From: Acanthococcus lagerstroemiae | Taxonomy: Eukaryota; Arthropoda; Insecta; Hemiptera; Eriococcidae | Assembly: GCA_031841125.1 (NCBI GenBank) | Contig: CM063106.1 | Coordinates: 14,818,001-14,882,000, forward strand | Reading direction: 5' to 3' | Length of the DNA: 64,000 nt | Shown here: positions 22,770 to 33,480 of the stretch, one piece after another | How positions within the stretch are numbered: the stretch's first letter is position 1 | Layout: each line of letters opens with the position of its first letter | The notes under the pieces: generated by a model | The model's input: the letters and a program-made list of their open reading frames with translations, nothing else | Told to the model about the DNA's origin: nothing | The model's database searches: none | Made by a program: the position numbers and the translations under genes

Positions 22770-23155
22770 ATGTTTATGTTGAGTGGAAAAAGAAAACAAC
22801 TATTACGGATCATAGACGGATTTAAATTTCGTTTCCACAAAATTCTTGCAAATGATGTGCGTCGATGGAGGTGTGCAGACAGTAACTGTCCCGCGTACCT
22901 CAAGATTAACTCGGCAGGCGATGTCATAGAGCAAAAAACGGTTCATAATCACGAAGCGACATCCGCAGGTAAGCTGGTCCGAGAACGAGTAAGTAATAGT
23001 GTAAGAGGAAGATAGTCGACGATATCAGTGAGAGACCTCGGAAACTTTCGCGCCGTGAACTGGATAAAGAAGCACTTGAAACGCTGTCGCTGAAAGACGT
23101 AATGTACATCAGCCCCGTAGCCAGGACCTTAGCTTTGGAGGAGCAGATAGATTGA
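22770..23155 (+). pseudogene. FLYWCH-type zinc-finger protein remnant (TE-associated)
   Basis: Frame 22770-23015 encodes a FLYWCH-like finger. GFKFRFHKILANDVRRWRC supplies the aromatic, Trp and first Cys positions, CPAYLKI the next Cys, and HNHE the paired His residues. After a frameshift near 23005 the reading continues with DISERPRKLSRRELDKEALE to a stop at 23152. This layout (one FLYWCH finger then a short basic/acidic tail) is known from multicopy proteins linked to MULE-like transposons in insects, so I infer a transposon origin. No transposase follows. Confidence 0.65.
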
Positions 23156-23575
23156 CCAATTTAGGCCAAGAAACTTGATTTGAGCCTCCACGAACCCCAC
23201 TCATAACACTGGCACCATCATAACACTCTGACTCAACAGGCGGTTGTGACTTAAACCATTGTTTTTAAGTACATCCAAAATTAACTGCGCGCAATAATCA
23301 GCCTTCAAACTACTAGCATTTTCGATACTCAACAAATTTTCGGTAAGAACTCCATCTTTTAACATATCGCAGGTACATGGAAATTACTTCCTGATTATAC
23401 TTGTCTCTAGTACCGTCTACCATAACTGTATAAAATGGAACATCAGCAGCGTTAACAATTTCTGAAACACGTTCTCTAACAGCAGAAGCCATAACTGATA
23501 TGTTCTCATTTTGAATTTCTGGGGATAAATAGGAGGCTTTTTCTGGTATAATTTTCGGGGATCTGGATGGCGTCC
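23140..23575 (-). pseudogene. ZMYM1-like (hAT-related, DUF4371-type) remnant
   Basis: On the minus strand the peptide YLSPEIQNENISVMASAVRE, followed by VDGTRDKYNQE and ISMYLRYVK, matches the multicopy ZMYM1-like/DUF4371 proteins of insects, which belong to hAT-derived families. After an extra base in the A-run (about 23370) the next register continues with ENLLSIENASSLKADYCAQL and LILDVLKNNGLSHNRL. A 2-bp slip (about 23234) then leads into a YDGASVMSGVRGG block. Its 5' edge joins the R1-like LINE near 23560-23575, so the open frame 23313-23594 is chimeric. Confidence 0.8.
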
Positions 23576-24790
23576 GCGAATACCGGCGCTCCATACAGCA
23601 GAACTAACATGACGACGTTCACGTACAGTTTCTGTCTCTGCTCCCTTGGTCCGCCCAGTTTCGCCATCAGACGTGAACAGCTGCCCGGCCACACGGTCCG
23701 CCTTCTCCGCCGCCCTTCGGAAGTGCTCGCGAAACGACAGCTTCTCGTCGAACCACAGCCCCCGGTACTTCAGCGCTGGACATGGCGCGATCTCCACTCC
23801 TTTCAGTACGAACGTGGGTTGGTCGTACTTGCGGCGCTTCGTGAACAGAACAGCTTCCGTCTTCTGCACCACCAAGCACAAGCCCGCCGACTCGATCCAC
23901 TCGGTCAGCAACTCCAACGCCCGGTTGACTCTGCTCGCGACCTCCGCTGTTGTCGCGGCTTGGCACGCCGCCAGCGTCCGGTGGGACCGCCAGCCACAGC
24001 GACCCGTTGAAGGCGACGTTCCACAAGATGGGTCCAAGGACCGACCCCTGAAGAACGCCTCACATCATCTCTCGCGTGACTGGTCCAGCCACCGACTCCA
24101 TCTCTATCCGGTGTCCACTGAAGTAGTTTCGGATAATCCGTACAAGGTAACCCGGCACCCGCGCCTCCTCCAACGTCTCTACTATATGCGAGTATGGTAT
24201 CGAGTTGAAGGCGTTGCGGATGTCGAGACTGACCGCCGCACAGAACTCTCCGTCGCGTATCGCCTTCTCCGCCATCGTCTTTAGCCTGAGTGCGGCGTCC
24301 ACGGTCGAACGGCCGGTCCTGAAGCCGTACTGGCTGGTCGAGATCGTCCTCCGTCTTCCGAGGTGTGCCTCCAGCCTATCCACGATCGTTCTCTCGAACA
24401 CCTTTCCCACGGTGTCAAGCAAGCAGATAGGTCGATACGAGGATGGCTGCCCGTCTGGCTTCCCTGGCTTCTTGATTAGGGCTAGCCGCGCCGTCTTCCA
24501 TCGGCTCGGAAATGCCACCCCTGCAACGCGTGGTTAAACACGTTGGTCTGAAGGGACGGATCCACTCGATGTACTGACTCCCACACGATGTTCGGGATCA
24601 TGTCTGGGCCTGGGCGCTTTCCGCTTCTTCGTCCGGATTCGGTCGATGGCGCTGTCCACTTCTCCGGTGCTCAGTGGACAGAACTCCTCGGTAGCCTCTC
24701 CAAACGATGCCGGATAGTGGTGGGCGCTATGGGAACAGCTCCTCTACGACCTGCTGCAGCACTCCCGACTCCCTCTTGAAGTAGGTAGGG
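23560..24790 (-). pseudogene. R1-like LINE reverse transcriptase remnant, catalytic motif lost
   Basis: This GC-rich minus-strand segment encodes, in order, a KAPGPDMIPNIVWES-like block (24590-24650), KPDGQPSSYRPICLLDTVGK and QYGFRTGRSTVDAALRL (frame 24060-24518), and after a TGA a GVLQGSVLGPILWNVAFNG block. It then continues LAACQAATTAEVASRVNRAL and the thumb segment LKGVEIAPCPALKY. These match R1/LOA-type non-LTR reverse transcriptases. The YADD or FADD catalytic box expected between WNVAFNG and the AACQ segment is absent, apparently deleted. Several frameshifts are present. The 3' end stops at the ZMYM1-like piece. Codon use is much more GC-rich than the surroundings. Confidence 0.85.
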
Positions 24791-25446
24791 AATATCCATA
24801 TTATTTTTGCGATTTGTAGAGCCGTAATTGATCGAGCATATTTTGGCATATTCTGCGTATAAAAACATATCTTGGCCTATTTTCTGATTTAAAAAAAAAA
24901 TTTAGAGGATATTCAAAAATATTTGACCGTTTCCCCTCTCCATTCTTGCGGAATATTTCCAAATTTTTCAATATCTTGCTGTTTTTTCTTCTAAGAAGAT
25001 AAAACTGCAACAACTGCAACTTTTTGCAAATCGAAAAAAATTTCTTCCACATGTTTAGAACAGAGTCAAATGTGTTTAACTATTCGCCGGCAGGAAAAGA
25101 CTTTTTGCACGACTACCTTAAGATCTTTTTCTTTAGCTCATTGACGAACTTTATTCTCCTCTTCAAATTTCAAGCTGGTTTTGGATTAGTGATCTACTGA
25201 TCTAGAGATTCTTATCTGTCACCTCTCAATTTCCCCTTTCGGTACCCATACTGCTATTTTAATAAGGAATATTCTAGTATACTTCGGGATTTTCGGGGAA
25301 AAATTTAGCATATTTGAGGAAAATAAAAGCATTATTATAAGCACATATTTGACGTATTTTTAGCGCATATTTTTGGAATACTTAATGATGACACTACCGT
25401 ACTACTACTAACGCATTCATTAGTGTTTTTTTCTGTGGTATTTCTA
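24790..25446. other. No gene recognised; ATATTTTGGCATATT-like words
   Basis: AT-rich stretch with repeated GCATATTTT-like words (24838-24860 and 25308-25372) similar to those in the hAT element 51648-52211. The left part starts TAGAGCCG near 24818, but no matching right terminus or target duplication was found. Confidence 0.35.
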
Positions 25447-25746
25447 CAGGGGCGCCAGAAAAAACATGTTTTCATGGGGGGAGCACTAGTGAAGAAATTT
25501 TTAAGGATTTTGGGGCTCCACCTCCAGAAGATGTCTTTGAATTGACGTAAAAAGACGCTCTTCAGAGAGATTTTAAAATCATTCACCTTGATTACATTCA
25601 TCTCTGCTAAAAACTGTAAAAGGCTGCCTTTAAATCAATTACCTATCTGTAATTTGAGTTTAACCGAGGCGGCAAAATGATTCTTTTCCCCACGATCAGT
25701 TGGGGGGGGGGAATGCTCCTTTTGTCCCCCATCTCCGGTGTCCCTG
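25447..25746. mobile_element. hAT-type MITE, 300 bp, 8-bp TSD
   Basis: The ends are CAGGGGCGCCAG and the complement of CAGGGACACCGG. Target duplication is TATTTCTA (25439-25446) and TATTTCTG (25747-25754). The interior holds a G run at 25702-25711. An internal block at about 25600-25710 (ATTCATCTCTGCTAAAAACT through GATCAGTTGGGG) has a close relative at 63515-63640. Confidence 0.83.
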
Positions 25747-25754
25747 TATTTCTG

Positions 25755-27219
25755 TTACGAAAAATCATGCTACTCTCTTTGCTACTTCGTAGGGCAAATG
25801 CCGAAAAATATTTTTTTTCTGCTGCTGTAGCACTACTTTATATTTTGGTCTGTGTCTATATATAGCGCATTTCACTCTCAGCACTTGGATCCCCCTTGAT
25901 GTAAAATAATGTCTTAGTCCTCAACTAATTAACGACTGATCCTTTACGGAAATCGCTGCAACCTGTAAACAAAATACGATTCTTTAGGTGCGAGTTGAAC
26001 TATATCTGAATTCAACAAAAATGTACAGATGTAGCACACAATTGACAAATACCTACTACCGAACGATTCGAGAGCTCCTCGACTGCTCATCCGTTCTCAC
26101 CAACTAAATTAATCGGAGACATTCGGGATAAATGTCGACGGTGATCTGAAGTTAACGTGGCAACCCAGCATTGTACGCACTCACAACAAAATAGCGACTT
26201 TTTTTCGAAAGTAAAAAGGGGTAAACACCCCAGTCATATTCACGCTCGAGACGTATGAATCGAAAAAGATGGTCACCCTAATATCGCATATCGTGAAACC
26301 ATATTGTTCGGTGAAATTGCTATGATTAAAAAATTTCATACATTTCGCGGACTCGGTATTCGGTTTGAGCTCGTGCGTTTTTTTCGTTTTCGGGGTTCGT
26401 AGATGAATTTCGCTTCGGCTACACGACCGTTATTTTCGCTATGGAGATGTTCGAATGTTCGAGATGTGATTTCAATAGGAAATCTTCAAGTTCCCGGCGT
26501 TACCTATAAATTTTACGGTCAGTTTTGGGATTATCAAGTACGTACACCGTATACTCGTAGTGTACATAACTTGGACTCACAACGGTGCTATCAATGTTTG
26601 AGTAAATTTCTCACGAACTACGAAGCTTATACGCTGAATTTCAGTAAGTTTATTTTGTGCATCGAAGTGGAAGCCTGATTTTCGGTTGTCAGGGTACATC
26701 TCAAATTACTGATAGTTTCCGTACAGTTTCGTGTTGAGTCTTTGTACCACAAGTACAGTAATCATTAGTTCAAAAAGGTAACGTATTTGAGTACTCAAAG
26801 CCAGTAGTGGATCCAGGGAGCCACCCTGGAGAGAGACAATACAAAATTTGAAATGTGATTGTAGTTTCAATCATATTCTTTTTTCTTGAGATTTAGATCA
26901 CACTTTCGCCCTCACAATGGTAATTGAATGAGTAGATGATAGCGGGAAGACGGACGGAGTTTTGCCAGATTTATACTGCTGAGTTTTTTCTTATTGACAT
27001 TGAAAATGGAAATATCTTCCACAGTGCGATGTCAGATTTTTTAAACTCACTGGAACTTTGATTATTTTTGGAGATTTTTTCATATTCATCACAATACTAT
27101 CCTATGTTTTCTGCCGAAGAGGGAGGGGAACATCGGAGTAATTCTCAAGCCTTAGTCAAAATTACTTAATTTCAGTTCTCATGTAAGAATCTTTTATACT
27201 CTTCTAGTCTAGCTTCACA
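25755..27219. other. No gene recognised
   Basis: Mixed AT-rich DNA. The frame 26403-26678 (plus, 91 codons) has no motif I recognise. A CAGTAGTGGATCCAGGG word at 26807 resembles a hAT left terminus, but no right partner was found. Confidence 0.4.
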
Positions 27220-27850
27220 TTCCACAGGGTTTTTTTAGTTCAAGACTCGCTAAAAAAATTCAAAACTCATATGTGACTCTTTCAGGATTGACGACGGATT
27301 TTTAAAACATGATCAAGATTTTTTAGTATTATTTTAGCTTTTTAGGCCTAGTATATGGCTGTAAAAATTTTAGGACTAAGGCATTTAAGATCCTCTTAGA
27401 TCTGTTGAAGACTTTTTATGGCTCTCGTTGAAGATTCACTGTCTATTCAAGACTCGCGTAAGACATTTTACGACTTTCCAAGACTGGATCAAAACTAATT
27501 AAAAAAATCCTCCATACTTGTTTAAAAGAAGTAGACGCTGTTTAAGACTTTTCAAAACTTTTTCAAGATTCGTTAAGACCGTCGAAGACTAATTAACACT
27601 GTTTATGACTGTGACAGATTCGCTAAGGACTCTTCAGATTTCGCCAGAACTCTTCAGGACCATAACTTTTTGATTATCTTCTAGATACAAAGTTTCTAAG
27701 ACTCGTTTAGGTTCCTCGAAATCTTTTTTAAGATCCTGTAAGACTCTTCTATACTTATTTAAAACTCATTATTACTCTTGAAGACTCATTTATGATTTTC
27801 GAGACTTTTTCATACTCGGTTACGATTCCTCGAAACTCTTTAAAGGCTCT
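27220..27850. repeat. Degenerate AAGACTC-type satellite (complement of 5-6 kb family)
   Basis: The sequence is a run of AAGACTC, AAAACTC, TTTAAGAC and TCGTTAAGAC-like words at 20-25 bp spacing. It is the complement of the AGTCTTGAG-type blocks at 5160-6185. No ORF or RNA gene is indicated. Confidence 0.6.
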
Positions 27851-28420
27851 AACAAATTACTTTGATTGAGACTGTGTATAGAACTGCATTGTATGAGGCG
27901 TTAGTGATTTTGGTTTTTCTTTTCTCGGAGGGGAAATTACCACCATTTCCTCCTGTGTATCCGTGCCTGCTCAGAGTAGTTGTGGCCATCGGCCATAATC
28001 TGGCTGCTAATTTTGTCAATGGAAAATTAAAATTTTTCCAGTTACAAATGCGATCTTCCAACTGACAAACATTTTCAAAATCCAGAAGCACAAGGACAAA
28101 AATCCAAAATGTTAAAATTTAATCAGTTTCTAACTTGAAATTTTTGATTCTGTACAATTTGAATTGTCTGGAATCTCCTCCACCTCATTTATTATTATGT
28201 ATTATTAAGAAAGTTCTAGATTTTTACTTTTAATTTTTGGTTGCACTAAATTTAGGTCACGCACAGCAACTTACAAACTCTTAGGTAGCCTTTTGTATTG
28301 GGGGCGAATGGTAAGGTAGGAGGCTGGAGGTTTCGCAAACGGGGGGAGGGAAGACATGTTTTGTATTTTTATTTTATTTTATTTAGAGGCTTGTTACATT
28401 CAGTGCCGGTAGCTTACATG

Positions 28421-28684
28421 TCTGGTTGGCCGAATGGATATAGCGCGCGGGTCTCGGAATCCGGAAGTCCCGGGTTCGAGTCCAGGTAGCAACTCGCTAC
28501 ATTTCGACCTAGACCGGTTTTTCGGCAAGAAGCGAAGAGGATTAAGCCACCCTTAACAGCCTCCCCGACGTCTTTGAGGTAATAATGCTCGAAAGGGCGG
28601 ATTCCAGGGCTCGGTTTGAGAGTAAAGTTAGAAAAAAGGTCGGTATTGACAGGCGGTTGAATCCACGTCGCAGACTCAGCACTC
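28421..28684 (+). mobile_element. tRNA-derived SINE, copy 2
   Basis: The head has TGGCCGAATGGATATAGCGC (A box) and GGGTTCGAGTCC (B box). The body follows with CAACTCGCTACATTTCGACC and CTCGAAAGGGCGGATTCCAG, as in copies at 17535 and 29039. It abuts a minus-strand RTE 3' fragment at its 3' side, so its exact end is uncertain by a few tens of bases. Confidence 0.87.
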
Positions 28685-28860
28685 AAATAACCCATTTTTG
28701 GGCATAAGCCTTGCTCAGTTCAGTCCATTTTTGTCTGTGTTTGGCTACACCTGAACAATCTCTTCTGCCCATTGCGTTACTGGTCTCCCCCGGTCTCGTT
28801 TTCCCTGAGAAGTCCAAATCGTTAATCTTTATTCCATTTCAAGTTAGATTCTCTGGCAAG
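28685..28860 (-). mobile_element. RTE-type LINE ORF C-terminus fragment
   Basis: Minus-strand codons at about 28685-28740 read AKHRQKWTELSKAYAQKWV. This is the characteristic C-terminal end of RTE/BovB-type ORFs (W..L..AYAQ.W). Upstream sequence to about 28860 keeps no clear frame. The fragment is truncated on both sides. Confidence 0.65.
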
Positions 28861-28912
28861 ATGGTCCGCATACTTAAATTTAAATGTTTTGATAAGGCTA
28901 ACGGCCAGAACA

Positions 28913-29031
28913 GCCAACGGCCATATCATGTTGAGTACACCGGTTCTCGTCCGATCACCGAAGTTAAGCAACATCGAGTCTGGTTAGTACTCGGATGGGT
29001 GCCCGCCTGGGAAAGCTAAATGCTGTTGGCA
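28913..29031 (+). rRNA. 5S rRNA or 5S-derived sequence
   Basis: About 119 nt match animal 5S rRNA from the 5' GCCAACGGCCAT through GGTTCTCGTCCGATCACCGA, AGTTAAGCAAC (A box) and GGTTAGTACTCGGATGGG (C box) to the 3' GTTGGC. The two ends can pair as helix I. There is no T-run directly downstream for pol III termination, and the GGATGGGTGCC segment departs from the usual GGATGGGNGACC. It may be a dispersed 5S pseudogene or the head of a 5S-derived (SINE3-like) element. A tRNA-derived SINE starts only about 8 bp downstream. Confidence 0.85.
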
Positions 29032-29038
29032 TTCCGGG

Positions 29039-29235
29039 GGTCTAGTTGGCCGAGTGGATAGCGCGCTGGTTTTGAAATCCGGAGGTCCCGAGTTCGAGTC
29101 CACGTAGCACCTGGTTTTTCGATAAGACGAGAAGACGGCTAAGGCAGCCCTAACAGCCTCCCCGACGTTTCTGAAGTAATGCTCGAAAGGGCGGATTTTA
29201 GGGCTCGGGTTGAGAGGGAAAATTAGAAAAGAATA
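29039..29235 (+). mobile_element. tRNA-derived SINE, copy 3, adjacent to 5S-like sequence
   Basis: The copy has an A box TTGGCCGAGTGGATAGC and B box GAGTTCGAGTCC. A TTTTGAAATCC anticodon-arm segment recalls tRNA-Ser(UGA). The family body (AAGACGAGAAGACGGCTAAG, AATGCTCGAAAGGGCGGAT) is shorter, lacking the ACTCGCTACATTTCGACC block between head and body. It starts about 8 bp after the 5S-like sequence. Confidence 0.85.
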
Positions 29236-29264
29236 TTACCTACAGTTATTGCATTAGAATTGCA

Positions 29265-29755
29265 AAAAATGTCCACGATGCAAACATGGTCCTTTTTTTG
29301 ACGTGTAGAGTGCTTCTAAGCATTACAATTTGAGTCGTTTGTAGCTCTCGTGCTTGTTTTTTGAGTACAAGTCCATGTCTGGGCTCCATAAATGAAAACT
29401 GGAATAACTGCACATTCGAAAATTCTTATTTAGTCTGCAAATTCATGTTACCTTTCAGTACCAGTTCTTGTGCCCGAAACGCTCTCCATGCATTTGCCCT
29501 TCTGACTTTCAGTTCCTTTTCAATTTTGTTGAAGAAAGGTACCATTTGGCCCAAATATTTATACTTGGAACCTGGATCAAGTTATTATTGATATTTCGCC
29601 GAGAGGAATTATGTTGGTTAAAATTTTTGTTTTGGTAAAGTTGATGGAGAGCCCTAACTTCTCACTCTCTCTCCTCAGGTCCTCGGCCATACGCCATAGT
29701 TCCTCTGCATTTTTTGCGGTAATAACAATATTATCTACGAACCGGTGTTCCATTT
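29265..29755 (-). pseudogene. RTE-type LINE reverse transcriptase C-terminal remnant
   Basis: Minus-strand codons give KYKYLGQMVPFFNKIEKELK then RRANAWRAFRAQELVLKGNM. After a slip comes an IFECAVIPVFIYGAQTWT-like block. The order YLG..(I)...I..R...A...F, then L.YG.ETW, is typical of the thumb and C-terminal region of RTE reverse transcriptases. An earlier segment near 29640-29750 reads as a decayed palm (RSPSTLPKQKF, NNIVITAKNAE). Several stops and shifts are present. Confidence 0.75.
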
Positions 29756-30284
29756 TCTGTATAGCTTAGCTATTTTGTTTACAAAAGTAGTCCAAAATTA
29801 TTGTTAAGTATTAAAAAAAAAACACGATGATTTTCCGGCCGGTTTTTTCCTTTTATTTCTTTCTCGAGATGTTTTTGTACGCTTCAGTAGGTTTCAAGCC
29901 CAGAAAGGTATATCTTGAAGGGGGCTGCCCCCTACACCGTCAAATTAACTTTCCCGATGTTTGGTCATAGCGTCGAATACCCGCTTTTCTAGTACAAGAG
30001 TCGTGCCTTGCGAATTGGAGTTGGCAAGCCTCACTGCTTCTCCCGTTGCTGCTTTAGAGAGTTTTGTTCGTGTGACTTCTATTCTCTCCTACTTTCTGAG
30101 GCGGCTTGTTGCTATAGCTTATTCAGGTACCAGCTTTGGCAGCCTCAGCATCAGCTTCCAGCCTGCCGAAGATGGGTTCTCGGCCTCCGCGACGTGGACG
30201 CTACAAACCTCTCCCAGGGTCTGTATTTACTACTCTTAATACTGGCAGTTGACGTACATTATACATACCCCAAGGTGGCCCAGG

Positions 30285-30480
30285 AGATACGAAGAGAAAC
30301 ATCGAAATACTCGGCGAGTTGGGAGTCGAACCGATCATTAACCGAGTTAAAAGTTGCAGGGAAAAATTAAGATAATATGTAAGTAGAATGTCGGATATGA
30401 GGGCACCTCGATGGATCAAAAATTACATCCCGACAGACAGCCGATGAAGAAGCTTATCGATACCTCGGAGAGCAGCCCCT
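30285..30480 (+). pseudogene. RTE-type LINE C-terminal remnant
   Basis: Plus-strand codons read RNIEILGELGVEPIINRVKS, then CREKLR, a stop, and YVSRMSDMRAPRWIKNYIP. The pattern ELG..PI...I...R.KW..H..RM...R.PK corresponds to the C-terminal region of RTE/BovB-type ORFs. The orientation is opposite to 29265-29755, so it is a separate insertion or a rearranged piece. Confidence 0.6.
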
Positions 30481-30489
30481 CTAGTCTTA

Positions 30490-32260
30490 GACAGGCTGAA
30501 CGATGACGATGAAAAAAGCTAAGCTTTCTTTGACATAGTATGGGGCTCCTATTTACTCGAAGCGGAGACCTGTTGGCCCTGTGCGTTAATAAGAGCCCGA
30601 ACACAATTTGACCGTTAATACGAATTTGAAACTTAATTCTCCAGTCAGTGCTTTCCCATTCCATCTCGCATACTCGCATTAAATCCAAAATCGAGCGCTA
30701 TCTGGTAAACTTTTGCGTCAAAACACTCGAAGAACGATTCGCACTCATCATTGCCGCAATGAACTTTTCATTCGAATGCGCCCATCTCTGCTCGTTAGCT
30801 ATCGAGACTTCCTACAACGGTTTTCAATGGATTTTTAATTCAATTTCCGAGCCCCGCCGCCTTAAAAATCGTTTTAATTTCTATACAGCAAACATTTGGG
30901 TAGAATCTTGACGAAGCATAACTTTTACAGCTTTTAGATAAAGAAGATAAGAAAAGACAAAAGTAATAATGAAAACTTCTCGTTCATAACGCGCGAGCTT
31001 GTTTAACAAAACGAAAACCATCAAAAACAACCACTTTAGTAACTTTGTTTTAAGGAGAAGTTAAATTAAGTATTATTTGATATTCATTAAACATCCAGTT
31101 AAAATGTTTTCTCTCTCCATCGGAAAGTTAAGAGATAATTTTATTTAACTTAATTAAATTAACGGCGTTAAAGGGGCCGGGACTGGCATCGGTGTGCTCG
31201 AAGAAGGCGACGGAGAAAGAAGTTAACAAGTATCAGGATAACGAAAGTAACTGGAAAGCATTTTAATTAAGACCCAATTACGGTACTGAAATATTACAGG
31301 TTCGTTGTAAAGTTTGTTTTACAATAATAAATAATAACTAGACGAGATAAGTGTGTAATGTTGGAAAACGCAGTGCAACGCGGTTTATAAGGCAGCCCCG
31401 CAAAATGTCGACGACATTCGCACACCTACCCCGCAGGCCACTTTTACGTTTATTTGAGTCAGCATTCAGCCTGTGGCTCTGAGTGCAGGTACGTGCAATA
31501 GACTGCGGGCACTAAATTGGAAGGAGAGGGAAATAAGTATGAAACTGCAGTACGTTATCGTGTTGCAATTTCAACAAGTTTATATAAGAAGTCGAGAGTT
31601 TATGTATAGCAATTATTTGAAGATTGCAGATAGGGTAGAGCGCCAAAACTAGCCCCAGACCCCAATATGACCTGTGTCAAAAAAGAAAGAGTTCAACTGC
31701 TGCATGGAAGGACATTGTTATGTGGAAAGAAGTATTTTGAGACCACGTTTGGGACATTCCAGAAACAGATATCAAGGCTTTCGAAACCGAAGCTGGTTGC
31801 AATGGCTCAATTTTTTGGGAAAATTCAGATCCTGCTTTCAAATTGAGCTGAGCAATTTCCTGGCCGAGTTACGCCTGCTTCTGTGCGAGTTCCACACATT
31901 TTCGTGTGTATCTCGGTTTTCCAAGATACTTTTATATTATTACTATTATCAAATTATTTGTGCCCCCCCCCCGACAGGACCCCGAAGGTCTCAATAATGG
32001 TAAGGAATAGATTTGCCGGTTTTACAGAATGAAAAAATTAAAACAAAAACAAAAACTAAGCTATAGAGGTGGAAAAGTTGGCACCGGAACAGACATATGG
32101 GATCAGCTGCGGAGAGGGTCCAAGGTCACCGTCGAGGGGCCCAGAAACTGAGGGGTTTATTAGCCAAGGGGTGTACGAGTATACCAGGTAACATCAAGTG
32201 CGCATGGGTGCACCACAAGGGAAACGGACCTCTATCTTATATTTGTTGCAGTACCCTGCT
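30490..32260. other. No gene recognised; partly CpG-rich unique DNA
   Basis: 30560-31500 contains CpG-containing, apparently unique sequence (CGCGCGAGCTTG, AATTAACGGCG) with no transposon similarity. 31670-31730 contains a CTGCTGCAYGGAAGGACATTG word shared with 52615-52637. A poly-C run lies at 31965-31975. The frame 31674-31997 has no recognised domain. Confidence 0.4.
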
Positions 32261-32264
32261 AACA

Positions 32265-32598
32265 GAGCTGATGTACTGGCTTCTAGGCATGTAAAATAAG
32301 TCATCGTATGGTCATTACGACTAACACTATTATACAGGGCAGTGGTTTTTTGTATCACCGATGATGAACTTCCCCCCGTATCAAATAGTTCTGAATTTCT
32401 TTCATTAAAGGAAGGAACACTAAACCGAGTACTTGCCAAAATCGTGGGACATAATATTCTATTGTTGAGAATATCCCTTAGAAATATTAGTTTCGCCAAG
32501 TTTCTTCTATTTTCCAGGCTCAATATCTCAAAACCGACCAGAAGGTCATTATACTCGTAAATGATATCAACAGGACAGTACACGAAAACTTTATAATG
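32265..32598 (-). pseudogene. LINE RT C-terminal region
   Basis: The minus strand reads VDIIYEYNDLLVGFEILSLE, then NRRNLAKLIFLRDILNNRI and LYNSVSRN. The DL..L..L.LE.RR....L.FL..I..G.I pattern is the C-terminal conserved region of CR1/Jockey-type LINEs. The frame shifts near 32320, where an MPRSQYISSV-like end appears. It joins in frame to 33126-33472 when the 514-bp insertion is removed. Confidence 0.75.
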
Positions 32599-33112
32599 GT
32601 GTGGTGGGACGTATGGCGATGCACGCATGCCAAAGTGGCCCCTATGACACCGCACCCCCGGCCACAGGAACTACCATTTCGAGTATCGCGTCAGTAACCG
32701 AAGGGACGCCTTGGGGCCGGGCCCGAGCCCCCATTTCTACGTGCCGGAACGGTGCGCGCGTCCTACCAGGGCCACCATGGGGTTCCCTACTGACCGAGGT
32801 CCGCACTCCCTGAGCGCTCACCTGGAAATCTCAGGTCCCTCACGGCCGGACGCGCTGCCTTTCTTCACTCCCTCCTCACCTCCTCGTCTTGGTCCGTGTG
32901 TCGACGCAGGCAGGTGACGACGACGGGTGAGCCCTGCCGGTGGGTCTGCAGTGCAGCTGGAGCAGCTCTTCCTAGGATGGTACAGACTACAGAGTTCTCT
33001 TCCTGTTCGATGGTGTGGGCCGACCTTGGTAACTCGCCGGCCCTCCGTCTCGACCACTCCGTCTGCATCTTCTTCTTCATGATGGCCGAGACGAAGGCCG
33101 ACACCCGGACGT
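32599..33112 (-). mobile_element. 5'-truncated R1-like LINE 3' end, 13-bp TSD
   Basis: A 514-bp GC-rich insertion is flanked by a perfect 13-bp duplication, AAACTTTATAATG (32586-32598 and 33113-33125). On the minus strand it opens with a protein tail, RVSAFVSAIMKKKMQTEWSR, which resembles the basic C-terminus of R1-type ORF2. About 240 bp of reading frame is followed by a GC-rich 3' UTR. There is no poly-A tail at its 3' end, as is usual in R1-like elements. Its base composition matches the R1-like piece at 23560-24790. Confidence 0.8.
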
Positions 33113-33125
33113 AAACTTTATAATG

Positions 33126-33472
33126 TAGATATCTTGAAATTTTTTTTTTGAATTTTTTCAATTTCAGTAATACTTTTTTGAGTTGTAGGGTCCCAATCAA
33201 TGGCGGAGAATTCCAAAATTGATCTAACAAATGTAGTATACAATATTTTTACAATGTTTTCCATTTATTTTTATAAAACCAACTATTCTTTTACATTTCA
33301 AGGATATGTGCTCAATGTCCATGTTGAACAATAGTTTTGAGTCCAAAGTAACTCCCAAATCTGTCGTAAAATTCACGCTTCGTAGTGGCACATTTTTTAT
33401 TTTATAGTTAAATGAAAGTATGCCTTCTTTGTCTTGTGAAACTCATTTTTTCACATTTACCAATATTGAATG
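33126..33472 (-). pseudogene. LINE RT thumb region
   Basis: The minus strand encodes ILSFNYKIKNVPLRSVNFTT, then DLGVTLDSKLLFNMDIEHIS and KCKRIVGFI. DLGV..D.KL.F..HI..... is the conserved post-palm segment of non-LTR reverse transcriptases. Stops and frame changes are present. The hAT element at 33481 separates it from the YADD segment. Confidence 0.75.
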
Positions 33473-33480
33473 GTAATAAC

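Noticed and set aside
24818..25385. Possible TAGAGC-type hAT element
   Set aside because: Only a left-end-like TAGAGCCG was seen; there is no matching right end or TSD.
26807..26840. CAGTAGTGGATCCAGGG resembling a hAT left terminus
   Set aside because: No right terminus or target duplication in the following 1 kb.
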